Assembly: GCA_004369085.1 (NCBI GenBank)
Contig: ML210170.1
Coordinates: 1 to 64,000, forward strand
DNA from: Coprinopsis marcescibilis
Taxonomy: Eukaryota; Basidiomycota; Agaricomycetes; Agaricales; Psathyrellaceae
DNA: 64,000 nt
Direction: 5' to 3'
Shown: positions 22,411 through 34,729 of the stretch, piece by piece
How positions within the stretch are numbered: the stretch's first letter is position 1
How the letters are laid out: each line of letters begins with the position of its first letter
Translations under genes and position numbers: made by a program
The notes under the pieces: generated by a model
What the model saw: only the letters and a program-made list of their open reading frames with translations
What the model was told of the DNA's origin: nothing
The model's database searches: none

Positions 22411-25400
22411 TCATTCGTAACGTGCAATGATTGTTTCGCAAGCCTGAGCCAACAAACTTGAAGTCGCGTCAATCTGTTATAATTCCGTATAAAGATGCTG
22501 GTCCTGGGATACAAATCAAGAGACGCACCCTGGGATAGTGGAAAACATCGAAATGGTGACCTTGCAGAAGGTTGGCCTGAACTGTGTATGAAGGACCAGC
22601 AAATCGTTTCCACGACTCCGTATAAGATTCTGGGCTGCCCCTCCGAGTTAACCAGGTATGAGCAGGTGAACGAGATTCCGTATCAAGTCCTGGAACGCCC
22701 TCCTCGCACGTTAGGAGAATTGCAGGAATGGCCCGGCGATCTACGATACTCCCTCGTCGTCGTTCGAAAGGTTGCTCCTTGCTGTAATGCTCCCGCAACA
22801 GCCGGGTATTGTTTTTGAACTGGGCTTTTAGCAGAGTCGATGGTCCCGGCAAGGCAGATATCTGCCTCTGGCCACCAATAATGTCGTCAATGAGATCCTC
22901 GGTGAGATACACCTCGTCCGAAGGACATGGCGAGTCAATCAACACGACGCCCTTGACCCACCCTGGACGATCAGCCTCGAGTTGTTTGGCCATCTCGAAA
23001 GCAAGGTTCCCACCGAACGACCAACCTTGAGTATACATATCAGAAAAGAGTACATAAGAGGGGAGGAAAGTTGTGACGTACCTCCAAGAATCACAGGTGC
23101 AGAAACGGTATCCACGAGAGATTTTACGTAGCACTCAACCATGGCTCCGAGAGAATCCCATGCGTCCCCGCCAAACCTAGGGTTACTGATGCCCCACACA
23201 TCTCGACCAAGGGTCGCAAGACGTTCATAGCTACCTACCAGTCCGCTACCATCGTGTAACAGGACCAATGGCACGTTCTCCGAGGCCGCTTTCTGGATTA
23301 CACGCAACCAAGACGCGCTCTCGTGATGTTCGATAACTGTCTGATTCAGATCCAGACCAAGCGAGCTGAGGATGGGCTGCGGTGAACTCCAAGGCGAGGT
23401 GTTCGTTGTCAACATCTGGGCAAGCTTGGCCTGGGATTGGCCAACGGTCGGATATTGAAGGAAGAAAGTCGGTTGGAGATGCCAATTTTTGCCGGCGTTG
23501 AGGCGGTGGAGCAATTCCATCAATGTAAGCGAGTCGAGTCCCAAAGACACCAGTTGAGTGGAGGGATGTATATTTTCAAATGATATGTGCAGAATGTCTG
23601 AGAGTAGATCTATGAGGTTGGGGGCGTTTGTAGGTGACTGCGCCAGCGTTTTGGAAGAGGATGTCGAAGCCGTTCTCCTCAGCGGAGGCGGCATATCTTG
23701 TCGAAAAGTGGATACAGAGTGACGGGTTGACCTTGTCAAGGATTGGCGAAAGATCGATAGAGAGAGCTTTCGAAACCGAAGATTCTTGAGCCGGGCGACG
23801 ACCATTCGAGGTTTCCCAGCTCGGCTACCGACTACAGTCACTTCTGATACCAAATGGTTGGGAATCAAAGCTTCTGAGATTGTGCAATGTAGATCATACG
23901 TTTGATTGACCTCGAATTCCTGCGGAAGGACAGAAATAGAACCAATGTCGGTGCAGAGGTATAGGTGATCGTAACCTGGAGAGAGATTTACAAGGAAGCC
24001 GGCAAAATGAATCATCGTGTCGATATAAACGGGATGAAGAATATGTTGCCCTACAAAGGTGTCGTTCGGAAGTTTCATGACACCACATGCCTCGCGTTTA
24101 TTTCCTGAAACGATGACACGTGTCAGGGCATGGTACTTGGGAGAGTAGCGAACGACTCTCGAGAAGATGATGTTGTACATCGTCGACTGGAGAAGAACGT
24201 CGAGATTCGTGTTTGCCGGATCCTTGAGGGCGGCGATCCTAGCTTCAATGAAGAGGAGTGGCGATGATAATTCCTTGAGCCTATTGATATGAAGATCATG
24301 GCAGAAGACTCCTCGAGCGTTCGGAGTCTGGTTTTCATCGGATCCGCACTCAATGACGAACTTGTAGCCTTTTTTGGAAGGGGTAATGGAGATCGTTAGG
24401 TCGCCGGTACTGTTGTCCAGGACCATCGGGTTGGGGAATTTGATGTCTTCCAGTGTAAAGCCTGTGAAACCGGCAGAGCCGACATACGCCTCGAACGACG
24501 AGATACCACTGAGGACGACATCCACATACACGCTAGCAGGAGCGAGAGAATGTCCCGCCACATTGTGTCCCCGGATGAGTTCCTCGAAGTGAGCTAGAGG
24601 AAACGACAACTGCCCCCTGTATTCGTTTTCCATGGTCGGGTACTGAAGCCAGACACCTTCCAGTGCACGATCCGGAGTTGATATCGTGGACCGAATTGGT
24701 GAGTCTTGATAAGGAATCCAAAACCGGGATCCTCGGAAGGGGAACGAAGGCAGCGTAACGCACTTCGCCTTTCCCCCTAGCTCAGCGAACACCTTTCGCC
24801 ACTCGATCGCGAGGGTCGTCGAGTACAGGCGACAAAGCGACGACGAGATGCTGGAAAAGGGAACTTCGTTTCTCTTGGCGGATGGGAGGAATAGGCTGTC
24901 GGGCGTGACGGAAGGATGGTCGCGGAGGAGGGAGAGAAGACCTTCATTCGGTCCGACTTCGATGCAGATCACCATCGAATTTTCGAAGTGGAGTAGATCA
25001 TGGAGTAGCAGGGCTCGAAAAGCTTGGTGGAACATAACTGGTTGAGTACAATGGGAGGACAGGTACGATGGTGTGAATGTGGTTGTATCCCCAGGAAGAT
25101 GAATCTGTCCAGTGACTGTCGAGGCGATGGACACTTGAGGATGTTCGAATTGGACCGATTTGAGGGCTATAACGAATTGTGGGATGATTGGCATCATGGC
25201 TTGACTGTGATACCCCACTGGCACTTGGAGGAAGCGGGTGTTGTGTTTGCCATACCGTTGCTTCAAGGTCTCATTCAAGGCCTGCAGCTGGGTTAGCGGA
25301 CCTGCAATCGTACAATGTTCTTCACTGTTGAAGCAGGCGATGCTGACGTCCGGGAATCGCCCATCAGACTCCAGGATTTGCAGGATAATAGCATGGTTGA

Positions 25401-28400
25401 TATGAGCTGTGAGCATCCCAGTAGACACTGTGCTGCAGAGCGTCTCCACAAGCCGTGCTCGACGTGAAATCAAGACGATTGCGTCTTGCAATGACAACAC
25501 GTGTGCGGTAACAAGTGCAGCATATTCTCCTAAACTACAGAGGAATCAGCAGGCTGTTTCAGGAATTACGACAGTGCATTACCTATGTCCTATCAAGGCA
25601 ACAGGGGCAACGCCCCAGGACATCCACAGACGAGATAGAGCATACTCGAAAGCAAATATCGCCAAATGCTCCGTCTCTGGGTGGTCGATTGTGGCGGTTT
25701 CAGAAATTCTGTCTATTACATAGGGGAGGAAGGATGGGATCCCATGCTCCAGCGCAATTGCGACACAATCGTCGATGTCCCGCTTGAAGGATAGGGAGGT
25801 TTGATAGAGCAACAGGCCCATCCCTCGGTACTGAGAACCTTGACCAGCATAAACGAACACGACCTTCGGCTCCTTTCGATTAACCTGTTCGATTGGCGCG
25901 TGCTGCAGTCCCCGGATGAGCTCTTGTCTGTCGCTGTTGCAAGGGAATGAGATGCGATAGTCATAGATTTGTTGGCGTGCAGTCGAGGTGTACGCGATAT
26001 CGAAATTCTGTACGTTCTGATTTGAGGGGTGTTGAAGCCATTCCAAAAATTTATCTTTCCACTCTCCCAGATAACGCTCGTCCGGAGCCGATATTGCAAA
26101 AATGTGTTCTAGACCTGTCGGAAAATCGTCCGTTTGGGTTTTCTGGGGGTACTCTTGGATGAGTATGGCGACATTGGACCCAGCAGCGCCGTAGTTGTTG
26201 ATCAACGCATAACCGCCACTGTCCTTGGGCCACTCTACATGCTCGTCGGGGACGATGATCCTACAGGGCCGATAGTTTTCCAGAGCAGGGTTGAGGACGT
26301 TGATGCCAATTTGCCTAGGTATCCGCCGATGCTGCAGCGCCAGCAAAACCTTGACCAGGCTCGCAGCACCAGACGCTGCCTCCAGGTGCCCAATGTTCCC
26401 TTTGATGGACGTCAGGTAAAGAGGATCTCTGCTCCTATCCTCCACCCCAAACATATTCTGAATGGCCCTGATCTCGTTGGTGTCTCCTAGCCTGGTCCCA
26501 GCTGCATGCGCCTCCACGAGCTTGACGTCACCAGGAGAAACCCCAGCCTTGCTCAGAACCTTTGAGATCAGGGCTGTCTGGGATGGAATATGCGTCCGGG
26601 TGATCGACGATGCCTGTCCGCTCTGGCTAACCTCGACGCCCCTGATCACCCCCAACACGGTGTCGCCTTCGTTGATGGCGTCATTCAATCGTTTCAGGAC
26701 GAACAAAACGCAACCTTCGGCTCTCGAATATCCATCAGCGTTGGCGTCGAATGGCTTTGATTGGCCAAAATGGGTGAGAAAGCGGCCCGCATCCAATCCA
26801 AGAAACAGCTAGGGAAAAAAACTCGTTAGCTACAGGTTGGGCAGACAAATATAGAACATGAGCTTACATCAGGGCTGCTGATAATATTTACGCCTCCCGC
26901 CAATGCTGCGTTGCAGTCCTTGCTTTGCAAAGATCGAACAGCCTGGTAAAGGGCCACACCCGATGAAGAACATGCGGTATTCGTCACCATGGAAGGACCT
27001 CCAAACGACATTGCGTATGATATGCGTCCACTCAAAAACGCCGACAGCGTCCCTAATAAACTATTCAGAACTCACTCTCCAGACATAAACAGCGCAATAA
27101 CCCACCAGATGCATAGTGTACATCGATCTCGTGCTGTGAATTCTGCACATAATCGCTGGTGGCAGCACCAACGAAGACTCCAAATGTTTCAGGGTTGAAT
27201 GTTGACGTGGAGTTGGGCACATATCCCGCGTTTTGGAGTGCTTCGTGAGTGACATGAAGCAAGAGGCGCTGTTGAGGGTCCATAGATCTAGCTTCTCGAG
27301 GGCTCACTCGAAAGAATCTAAAAATAGAATGTGTCAAAAGCAGAACGCGAGAACATGCAAGGCGACGTACTCGTGATCGAAAAGGTCAACATTGTCCAAG
27401 AAATTGCCAGTGGAAGCCTTCAATGGTCTCCCCAACACTCCGTTATCGAGGCCCTTGTCTATCTTGAATCGCGTCTCCGGTATCTATCACGCAAATGTCA
27501 GATGTGACGACAAAAAGGAGGTCAAAAATAGAGCCCACCTGGGATACTGTCGAGCTCCCCGACTCGAGGAGTTCCCACAAGGAACTTGGATCGGACGCGC
27601 CTGGCAATCGAAAAGCCATACCAACGATCGCTATTGGTTCAGAATACAAGCCTTCGACCAGCCCCGGCTTAGGTTCTTCCAACGCAGGAAAGTCGAGAGA
27701 TTCCACCCTCCCCGGTGACAAACTTTGCCGTACCCGCTGAGCTTCTCCAGGCCCGAGCGAGACAAGCTTGACGGGAATTTCTCCGAGGATAGCCGAATCT
27801 AAATGCCGAGACACCAGGTCCCAACACTGCGGCGACGCTAAAATCTCGTCCAGAATAATATCGAGGAGATCCTCGGTACGTGTATCGGCGATTTCATCTC
27901 CAGTACGCGCGGAGAGTATTTTGGTTTGAAGCATGAAAAATTGGGGGAAATGGATTGCACGCCGTTGGATGTCAGCCCGTAACTTCCCCTTGATAAGGTT
28001 GTGATGTTGAGGGAGGACGTAGAAAGTGGAAAGAGGTTCTGGCCCTTTGATTTCTGCGTTGGGAGACCCTGAGACCAAAAATGAAGAGAAACCCTCCAAA
28101 TCCGGACGAGTACCTCCCAAAGATACTGAGTCTTCACCGAGAATTTCGATTATGGAAATCGAAGTGCCAACTGTCTGCCAGGAACGATAAGCCAACAACA
28201 TGCTAAATGTACTGATAGACGCACCTCGCAAAACTTTCTAATTGCGGTGAGAATGTTTGATTTATGCAAACCTTTAACCGAGAGCATATCGATGTTCGAA
28301 TCGGTTTGAAGACCGCCATCCAAGCTACGTGTGACTCGGAAATGCTCTACATGAAATCCCAGCCAAAAGGCCACCTTCAACATGTCCACAGCCCGGGACA

Positions 28401-28851
28401 AGAAATCGAGAGGAGAGCATGACGCTGCAGCCACGATAGCTGCGAGGAAGCCAGTGGAGTGTGCAACGAAGCGATGACCAGACCGTGACTCTCCTGCTGG
28501 CCAATGACTCAATGTGTCGTGTGATGGTTGGGGAGTTTTGTGAGTCGAGGCGACGAACTGGAGATACCGCATGCAGTGATAAAGGTATAATCTTGCTGTG
28601 CCTATCAGCGAGTTTGAAGGAGGGCCAAAGCTTGAGTCAGTGAGGAATGTTCCTTCCAGTGGATGGGATAGATTGGTCTGGGCCTGTTCTTCTGGGGAAA
28701 GGGAGGAAAATTCCGCCATGAACGCCCTGTGACACTCCGATAGCAATAATGGGCTCCAAGGGCTTGAGAAATGCGTAACATTTCCATCCTCCACTCCGAA
28801 AGTGCCTGAAAACAAGAAAACATGAGTGAGTGGTCCGGGCAGTCGTGTCAT
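22411..28851 (-). CDS. non-reducing polyketide synthase, SAT-KS-AT-PT-ACP-TE
   Basis: A multi-exon gene of roughly 1,950 aa. Domains in order: SAT (from FLFSGTFG; nucleophile region [11 protein letters not shown]); KS starting at [13 protein letters not shown], with active-site [12 protein letters not shown] and histidines in [12 protein letters not shown] and [14 protein letters not shown] with [15 protein letters not shown] and a [10 protein letters not shown] rebuilt across intron 25582-25535; product-template domain with [17 protein letters not shown] and [13 protein letters not shown]; one ACP ([15 protein letters not shown]); and thioesterase with [12 protein letters not shown]. It should build an aromatic polyketide from acyl and malonyl units, with PT directing cyclisation and TE release. 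No KR, DH, ER or methyltransferase is present. The closest known type is the basidiomycete orsellinic-acid-synthase group; product not determined. The start at 28851 puts the SAT near the N-terminus; an upstream ATG at 29043 is in frame. The last exon (22443-22411) is inferred; unspliced, the stop would be at 22469. Confidence 0.9.
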
Positions 28852-30630
28852 GACAGTCCTCCAAGCTCGCACTGATAGACAGAGCGAGTAACCAAGAAAA
28901 CAAGACAGCTGGCAAAGGGTGTGCCAAAATATACCAACGCGAAGACAGCGGTGCCATAAACGATTTCTATGCTCCGAGCCCATGCTTCGTGCATGAATCC
29001 CCTCGCCGTCCAACGACGCGGACCTGCGCGGCATGATAACCACAATCTGGCTCCATCATGATTCGAAGACCTTTAGCAGAACAACGACTGCCTAATTCTG
29101 TGCCGGTGTTTCCTTTCGCTGCACCCATAAGAGTACTGTTGGAAAGAATTCAAGAATCAGAAGACTGTAGGATATGAAATATTGGTGGAAGCTTACCCTA
29201 GGGTTAAAGTGCGTCATCTGTCGGAATCGTCCGTGAAATAGCGGGTTTACGAGCAAAGTTACTGTTTCTGATATTTCAAGGGGTAATCCAGATTGTCATC
29301 GTCGCTGCACACGACGTCGAGGACATCGAGCTCGCCGTCAGGACTCAGGGTCCTACTTGGTGACTGCAATATTGTCGAGTTGCGATTCGGAGAAAAATCG
29401 TGACCTGCCACATCGCGAATTCTTGGCAGGGGCATTTGCATCACAGGATGATGGCAAATAAATGAGTCAGCAATCAGGTCTGTGCGCAACGAAATCCTAC
29501 TCGCTTCCTGCTCTCTACCACGACGAAATGGAAAGCTCGTAATAACTCTGGGCTCTCAGGGAGGTGACCAGTCTACTAAAAAAGCTAGAAGGATTCCACA
29601 AATACGGTATCCGTTACCCAATAGCGCGATTATCACCCCTTTACCCGCCAAACCAATGTCACCCAACCTCCTGGCGACTCGGAGTCTTCTGCCTCGTTGT
29701 CTTCATCTCCATGTCATCTAGCACTTTGATACCGACCGAAACGACCCAGCTTTCCTGTTCGGGTCATGATTCATGAACCCCACACCGACATCCAGATCTG
29801 TTCAGCTGCTCAGTGTTCTGTGCGACTCGGACCAATTCAGCGGGTGTTTTTGTGACAGAGGGGATGCATTACCAAGTGAAGGAGCTGTGCACCTTCCTCC
29901 AATAAACGATAAATCTCCAGGACAAGGCCGTCACGGGAGGTCGGATGACATCAAGAAGCTCACACATGTGTCAAACGATTCCCCAACAGACTCTATACTT
30001 TCTGGCGACAATATGATGTCAGCGACACATTTATTGTTATCAACTACAGCCCACAGATACCCAAAGGTCCAGGAATAGACAAAGGGGCGTGTTATTTCTG
30101 GTTAGCGCTCCGTATATCATCTTATCGCTGGAGCAAGTACTTATTGGCTTCGTTTCTCAGCCATTCCCTAGCTGCTGCTGCTTTGAAAAGGTAAAGAGGA
30201 TCCGTGAAGAGTTTAAAGCCAACGACTAAGACCGGAACGAAAACAAGGAACAAGAGGACAGACGCCGTGCTTCATTCGTAAAATGAAAATAGTCACGGTT
30301 ACCGATTCGCGATTTGTATCTGATCAAATCTGGGCGGTTATGTGTTCCTCCAATCATTCGTTTGAGTTTGCCTGTCGAGGTACTTTTAGAGATCCGACAA
30401 ACTGGGGATAACATTCGATTGAAGGGGATATATAATAGATGAGACAGTGGGATGTTGCTCTCTCCTCTCGCATTATGGCTGCTTCTTTTACCACCACAGG
30501 TGCAGACATGGCAACCCTGCATTCTACCATTGAATTCAGAGCAAATGGCGAGATTAGTCGAATGCGAAGTCACAAAGGTCGGTGTGCATGCAATGTGATA
30601 GGTGGTAATGCTGACGACGTGACAGGAAAC
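28852..30630. other. divergent promoter region between PKS and transcription factor
   Basis: About 1.8 kb between the divergent starts of the PKS (minus) and the zinc-finger regulator (plus). The short frames at 29259-30078 have no family signature. This is where a pathway-specific regulator would be expected to bind; I could not pick out a convincing repeated operator by eye. Confidence 0.45.
30429..30438 (+). promoter_or_regulatory. TATA-like box before the zinc-finger regulator
   Basis: The sequence ATATATAATAG lies at about 30428-30438, immediately before an in-frame ATG at 30439. A TATA box so close to that ATG argues that translation starts further on, at 30475, 30508 or 30631. Confidence 0.45.
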
Positions 30631-33336
30631 ATGCCTTCTCTGCCGCAGAACAAGTTTTGTTCCCTGTGTCCAGCGAAATTCACGAGGACAACGCACCTCA
30701 ACAGGCATCTTCGCTCACGTCAGTCTCCTGGTCTTTTATACGTCTTCTAGCGCTCATATAAACCGTTTTAGACACTAATGAGCGATCCCATCGGTGTGAG
30801 GTATGTTGTATTTCAAGGCCGAGGAACAGGCAGAATAATGTCGCCCACAGGTTTGCCACGCTGAGTTTACAAGGAGCGACCTTCTCACCAGGCATAAACG
30901 CACCTGTGGAGATTCGTAAGTCTTTCCTCACCTAATTCCCCGTGCTTCGGATTACTAAAGTCGAAGTCCTGCAGGCGCAACGTGCATCGTTCAAGACGCA
31001 AATCATGTCAGGTACGCCTCTGCCTGCTTAAAAATAGCGTTCGAAAGGGTCTAGACACTTTTTTGCAGTCTTGCGCCGAATCGAAAGTAAAGTGCAACCT
31101 GCAACACCCGTGTTCAAAGTGCCTCTCACGTGGGAGGGAATGCGTTTTCATCAACGACCCCGAAACGTCTAGGACTCGCAAGGCTGCGAAAAGGCCAAGT
31201 CCGACACGGCTAGGAATCTCAATCAATGCCGATATACCTTTTTCCAGAAGCTCTACCTCTCCACTGGACTCTGAACAGGGATCTGTCGTCGCCTCGCCGC
31301 AGTCACCATATTCCATGGTTTATCCATCGCCCATCAGCACGGCATCACCTATAGATTCCTTTCACCCGTCTCCCATACCGAACAATCACTTGGAAAACAG
31401 TATCCAATTCGGTCTACCCAGTCTCAGCTACTCGTCGAGCTCCTCCGCGTCCTCCTCGCGTTCATCGTCCAGACTGGAGCCGTTCGATCTCATACCGAAT
31501 CTGGCAAATCTCAGCTTCGATGGGCTCGAAATGAACCCGCAGCTGGACGATTTCTTCCAAGTGCCAAACCACCAGTCCGACACTACCTTTATGAACGGTT
31601 TCGCAGGGTCTTGTTCGCCGGAGGAGGGTACGGGGCTGGGTTCAACGCTGGAAGGTCAAGATCTGTGTTCCGGATTAGGAAATGATGAATCCTTTTCGTA
31701 TCACCAACCCCTGCACACGACGGCGCAGAATGTCACGCATGGAACCACGAGTCTGAACACACCTTCCTTCTCTGGCTCTTCTTCCCATGTTCATCACTTC
31801 GCGACGGCATCTGTTATTGATCACAACAACAATGCCTTTGACTCCTCGGTATCTGCCCATGTTTCCGAGCCGGAAACCGAGGAGTTAAGCCACTATTGTG
31901 AGTCTCGCATTCTCACCGCGTGAAAGTGTCTGAACCTTGTTTCCAGTGTCTATGTTTTTCACAGCCTTCTCAATACAGTTACCCCTGGTCCATCGCCCAA
32001 CATGGACAATGGCGGGAAAGCATCCCATGCTTGTCAGTGCTATGCACGCCTGCGGAGCTATCTTCGTTAGATCAGAAGCCGCGATGGACTTTGTGAGAAG
32101 AAGTCTGGCGTTTCTGAGAGATAATCTCATTTCAGAGTTTGTAAGTTTACCTCTACATTCCTGCGTTCCTAGTCTAAGCTGAATGTGTGGATTATTAGTC
32201 CAAGTCGGATTGCTCGCTCAAGGACCGGTTTTCTTTGATTGTTGCGGTCGTCCTTTTGCAGTCGCTTAGTCTGCTATGGCGTCAACCGGACCAGATCGCA
32301 GCAACCAAGGCCTTCCATGGCCTTCTCATCACTGTAGGTCGCCGAATTCCCGTTGATCGTATTTTTTTGATAAGATAATCTCATAGATGATACGGAAACT
32401 AGGCTTGATAAAGATATTAAATGCCTGGACACCGCCCGACCTGAGCAACCCATATGCATTGGATGTTGCATGGAGAGAATGGGCTCGATACGAGACGCTG
32501 AAGCGGTAACACCCTCCTCCGGTAATGCGAAACGGAACTTTGTCTAATTGTTCTATTTCTTGTCTAGCGTCGTCTTCCTGGCATACGTCCAGGATTGTTC
32601 CGATTGCGTTTTTCTGTCGTCCAAGCCGAAACTGCACCCGATGGAAATGGAAATCAAGCTCCCGTGCGATGACGCATTGTGGAATGCCGAGAATGCGAAA
32701 GAGTGGTACCATGCGCTACACACACCTTCGCCGTACGGTGCTGGTCCCCGTCGCTTGGCGTCTATCAACTTGCGACAATCTCTATCTTCACTCGATGTCC
32801 CAGTACCTCCCGATGTTCAAGCGCAGCATAATCCATTCTCCCATTTCATCCTTATCCACACCATTCTTCGCAACATCTTCTCCTCCCATTTCGAGGACGG
32901 CGTCTTCGATTCTCCCTCCGGCTCGACTATCCCTGACAGATCCACTCGTGCCCGTGTCCCAGACGAGTTCGTCCTGCACAACTGGCTGCAGCTGTGGACC
33001 AATAATTCCGATGGATTCCTTTCAGACAAGTTCGATCAAGAGTCGACGCAGACATCATTCATTTCCTCATCGATGCCGTTCTACTGGCTCGCTCATTATT
33101 CCATTTTGGCGGTACAAGATGGCATCCTGGACTTGAGGCCTGCGACAAGTGACACAGAGGCGCAGGAACGCTGTCGTCTCATCACGTCGTGGCTTAGCCT
33201 CATCAACTCCTATCTCGATAAAGGGTATCCCCTCCCTTCGAGAATACAAGACTTCCCCAGCAATAACGGAATGCAGTATGGTTCCCAGTTCTTTCCTTCC
33301 AACTCCAATTCCGAGTCATCGGTTGCCTATATCTGA
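30631..33336 (+). CDS. transcription factor with C2H2-like fingers, Zn2Cys6 cluster and fungal-TF domain
   Basis: Nine exons join in phase (30631-30718, 30772-30800, 30851-30915, 30975-31011, 31069-31897, 31947-32140, 32199-32333, 32387-32505, 32568-33336), giving 754 aa from this start. Two fingers come first: FCSLCPAKFTRTTHLNRHLR with a final SH, then CEVCHAEFTRSDLLTRHKRT with C as the last ligand (C2HC). About 15 residues later is a Zn2Cys6 cluster (SCQSCAESKVKCNLQ, then HPCSKCLSRGRECVF). After a serine-rich linker, the region from LSMFFTAFSIQLPLVHRPTW to EWARYETLKRVVFLAYVQD matches the fungal-specific transcription factor (middle homology) domain. A nuclear regulator, divergently transcribed from the PKS and so the likely pathway regulator (inference). 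Upstream in-frame ATGs at 30439, 30475 and 30508 could extend the protein by up to 64 residues. Confidence 0.88.
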
Positions 33337-34729
33337 ATGCATCTTTCCCCAACTTCTCATACACGAATCACGAGGCCGATGGTAATTGCCTCGCTCTCCT
33401 GCTTATAGCCGCTCTAATCCAGTCGCACTACTGTTCTCCGCAGATACTTAACGCCACAATGTAGCATATTATTGTGATTGGCCGATAGATAGATTAGTTT
33501 TTGACCACTTGTATTTGTACCACGCCTATGCAATATCACCTTCAGGCTCCTGTCATGAAACTGTGAAACCATCTTCGCAGTTCCCTGATATATGGCTCCG
33601 AATCGGACGAGAACGATGGTTCCAGTAGACTGGGCGTCCTTTAACAGGAGTCGAATCCTATGCAAACGAACGAAGCTCAAGCGCCCGCATTCCTTGGCCA
33701 AAACCCCGCGAAAGACCGATAATAGAGCGCAAGTGATTGAATTCCCAAGGTGCGATACGGAAAACATGAATAGATACAGGTCGGAAAAGTATTAGACGTC
33801 CCGTAACGGAGGCGATGAGTGATAACAGTCCAATCTAATCTGGGAGGAGAATGTAATGAGTACGATGATGCGAAGTGGACGGTAACAAAGAGGCAAGAAT
33901 AGAGTCTCAGCGAAAAAAAGATCGTCTAGTCCCATCCAGAGGATAGGTCAGTTTCATTAAATCAGTTTATTTTGAAATCATCGACACGCCGCAGGTAGCA
34001 AAAGGGAATGTGGTACTAATAGAAAAAAGATGCTCACCTATAGGCTATACAATCGATCGCTGCACACCCTCCTCGTCACAGAACATCGAAACAAAAACCG
34101 ATCCGTATCAGAATATCCCAGGGAAAAAATCGACATGCTTCGACATAGGTTATGCACCGAAACACTTCCTAGACTGGTTTTTCTTCTTGAAGAAGCTTAA
34201 CTCCCGGAGGAGTCAAAGGCACTGGCACGATGGTAGGCGACCACGACGGCCAGCGTGGCAAATCTCCGTAAAGAACACCGGTACGAAAATTTTATGTTTA
34301 TAGTGCCCTTTCGGCAATCGCCGGGTGGCTTAATTCTCCGCCTAAATATGTTTAGGGTAAGCTTCATGGCGCGTGCGTTAGGCTTGACGCATTCTAAGAG
34401 CACAAACGCTAGTCTGGTACTTATGCCTCTAATCAATGGACTCGTCCCACCACTGGGATGAAATTTCGACGAACGAAGCGCACAAAATGAACCGCTGGCT
34501 GCGGTGATTCGACGGGACAGGGGCAGTTTCCGTTTAGGGCCGCCTCTGGATCGCGCACGGACCAGTCTTACTATTTGGCCCACGACGTCATTGTGAACTC
34601 GGCTTGTACCAATACCACATCACTCTCAGGCAACACCAATCACTCAGGGTCTTCAGCTTCACCTCAATAACGTCTTCTACCTTATCATTGCACATTCGTA
34701 AAGCGCAAACTCTGAAAGCTTTCAGAACT
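33337..34729. other. intergenic, no supported gene
   Basis: About 1.4 kb of spacer. The frames at 33414-33767, 34010-34303 and 34197-34583 show no motif and no splice partners. It includes the promoter of the GFA-family gene. Confidence 0.45.

Noticed and set aside
22444..22528. PKS ending at the unspliced stop at 22469
   Set aside because: Splicing 22528-22444 gives a short tail ([10 protein letters not shown]) that resembles thioesterase ends better than the unspliced tail. It is kept as the preferred model, but without transcript support.
30439..30630. A 64-residue N-terminal extension of the zinc-finger regulator
   Set aside because: The TATA-like box directly in front of ATG 30439 makes transcription of this ATG unlikely; the extension has no motif. 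Shorter extensions (30475, 30508) remain possible.
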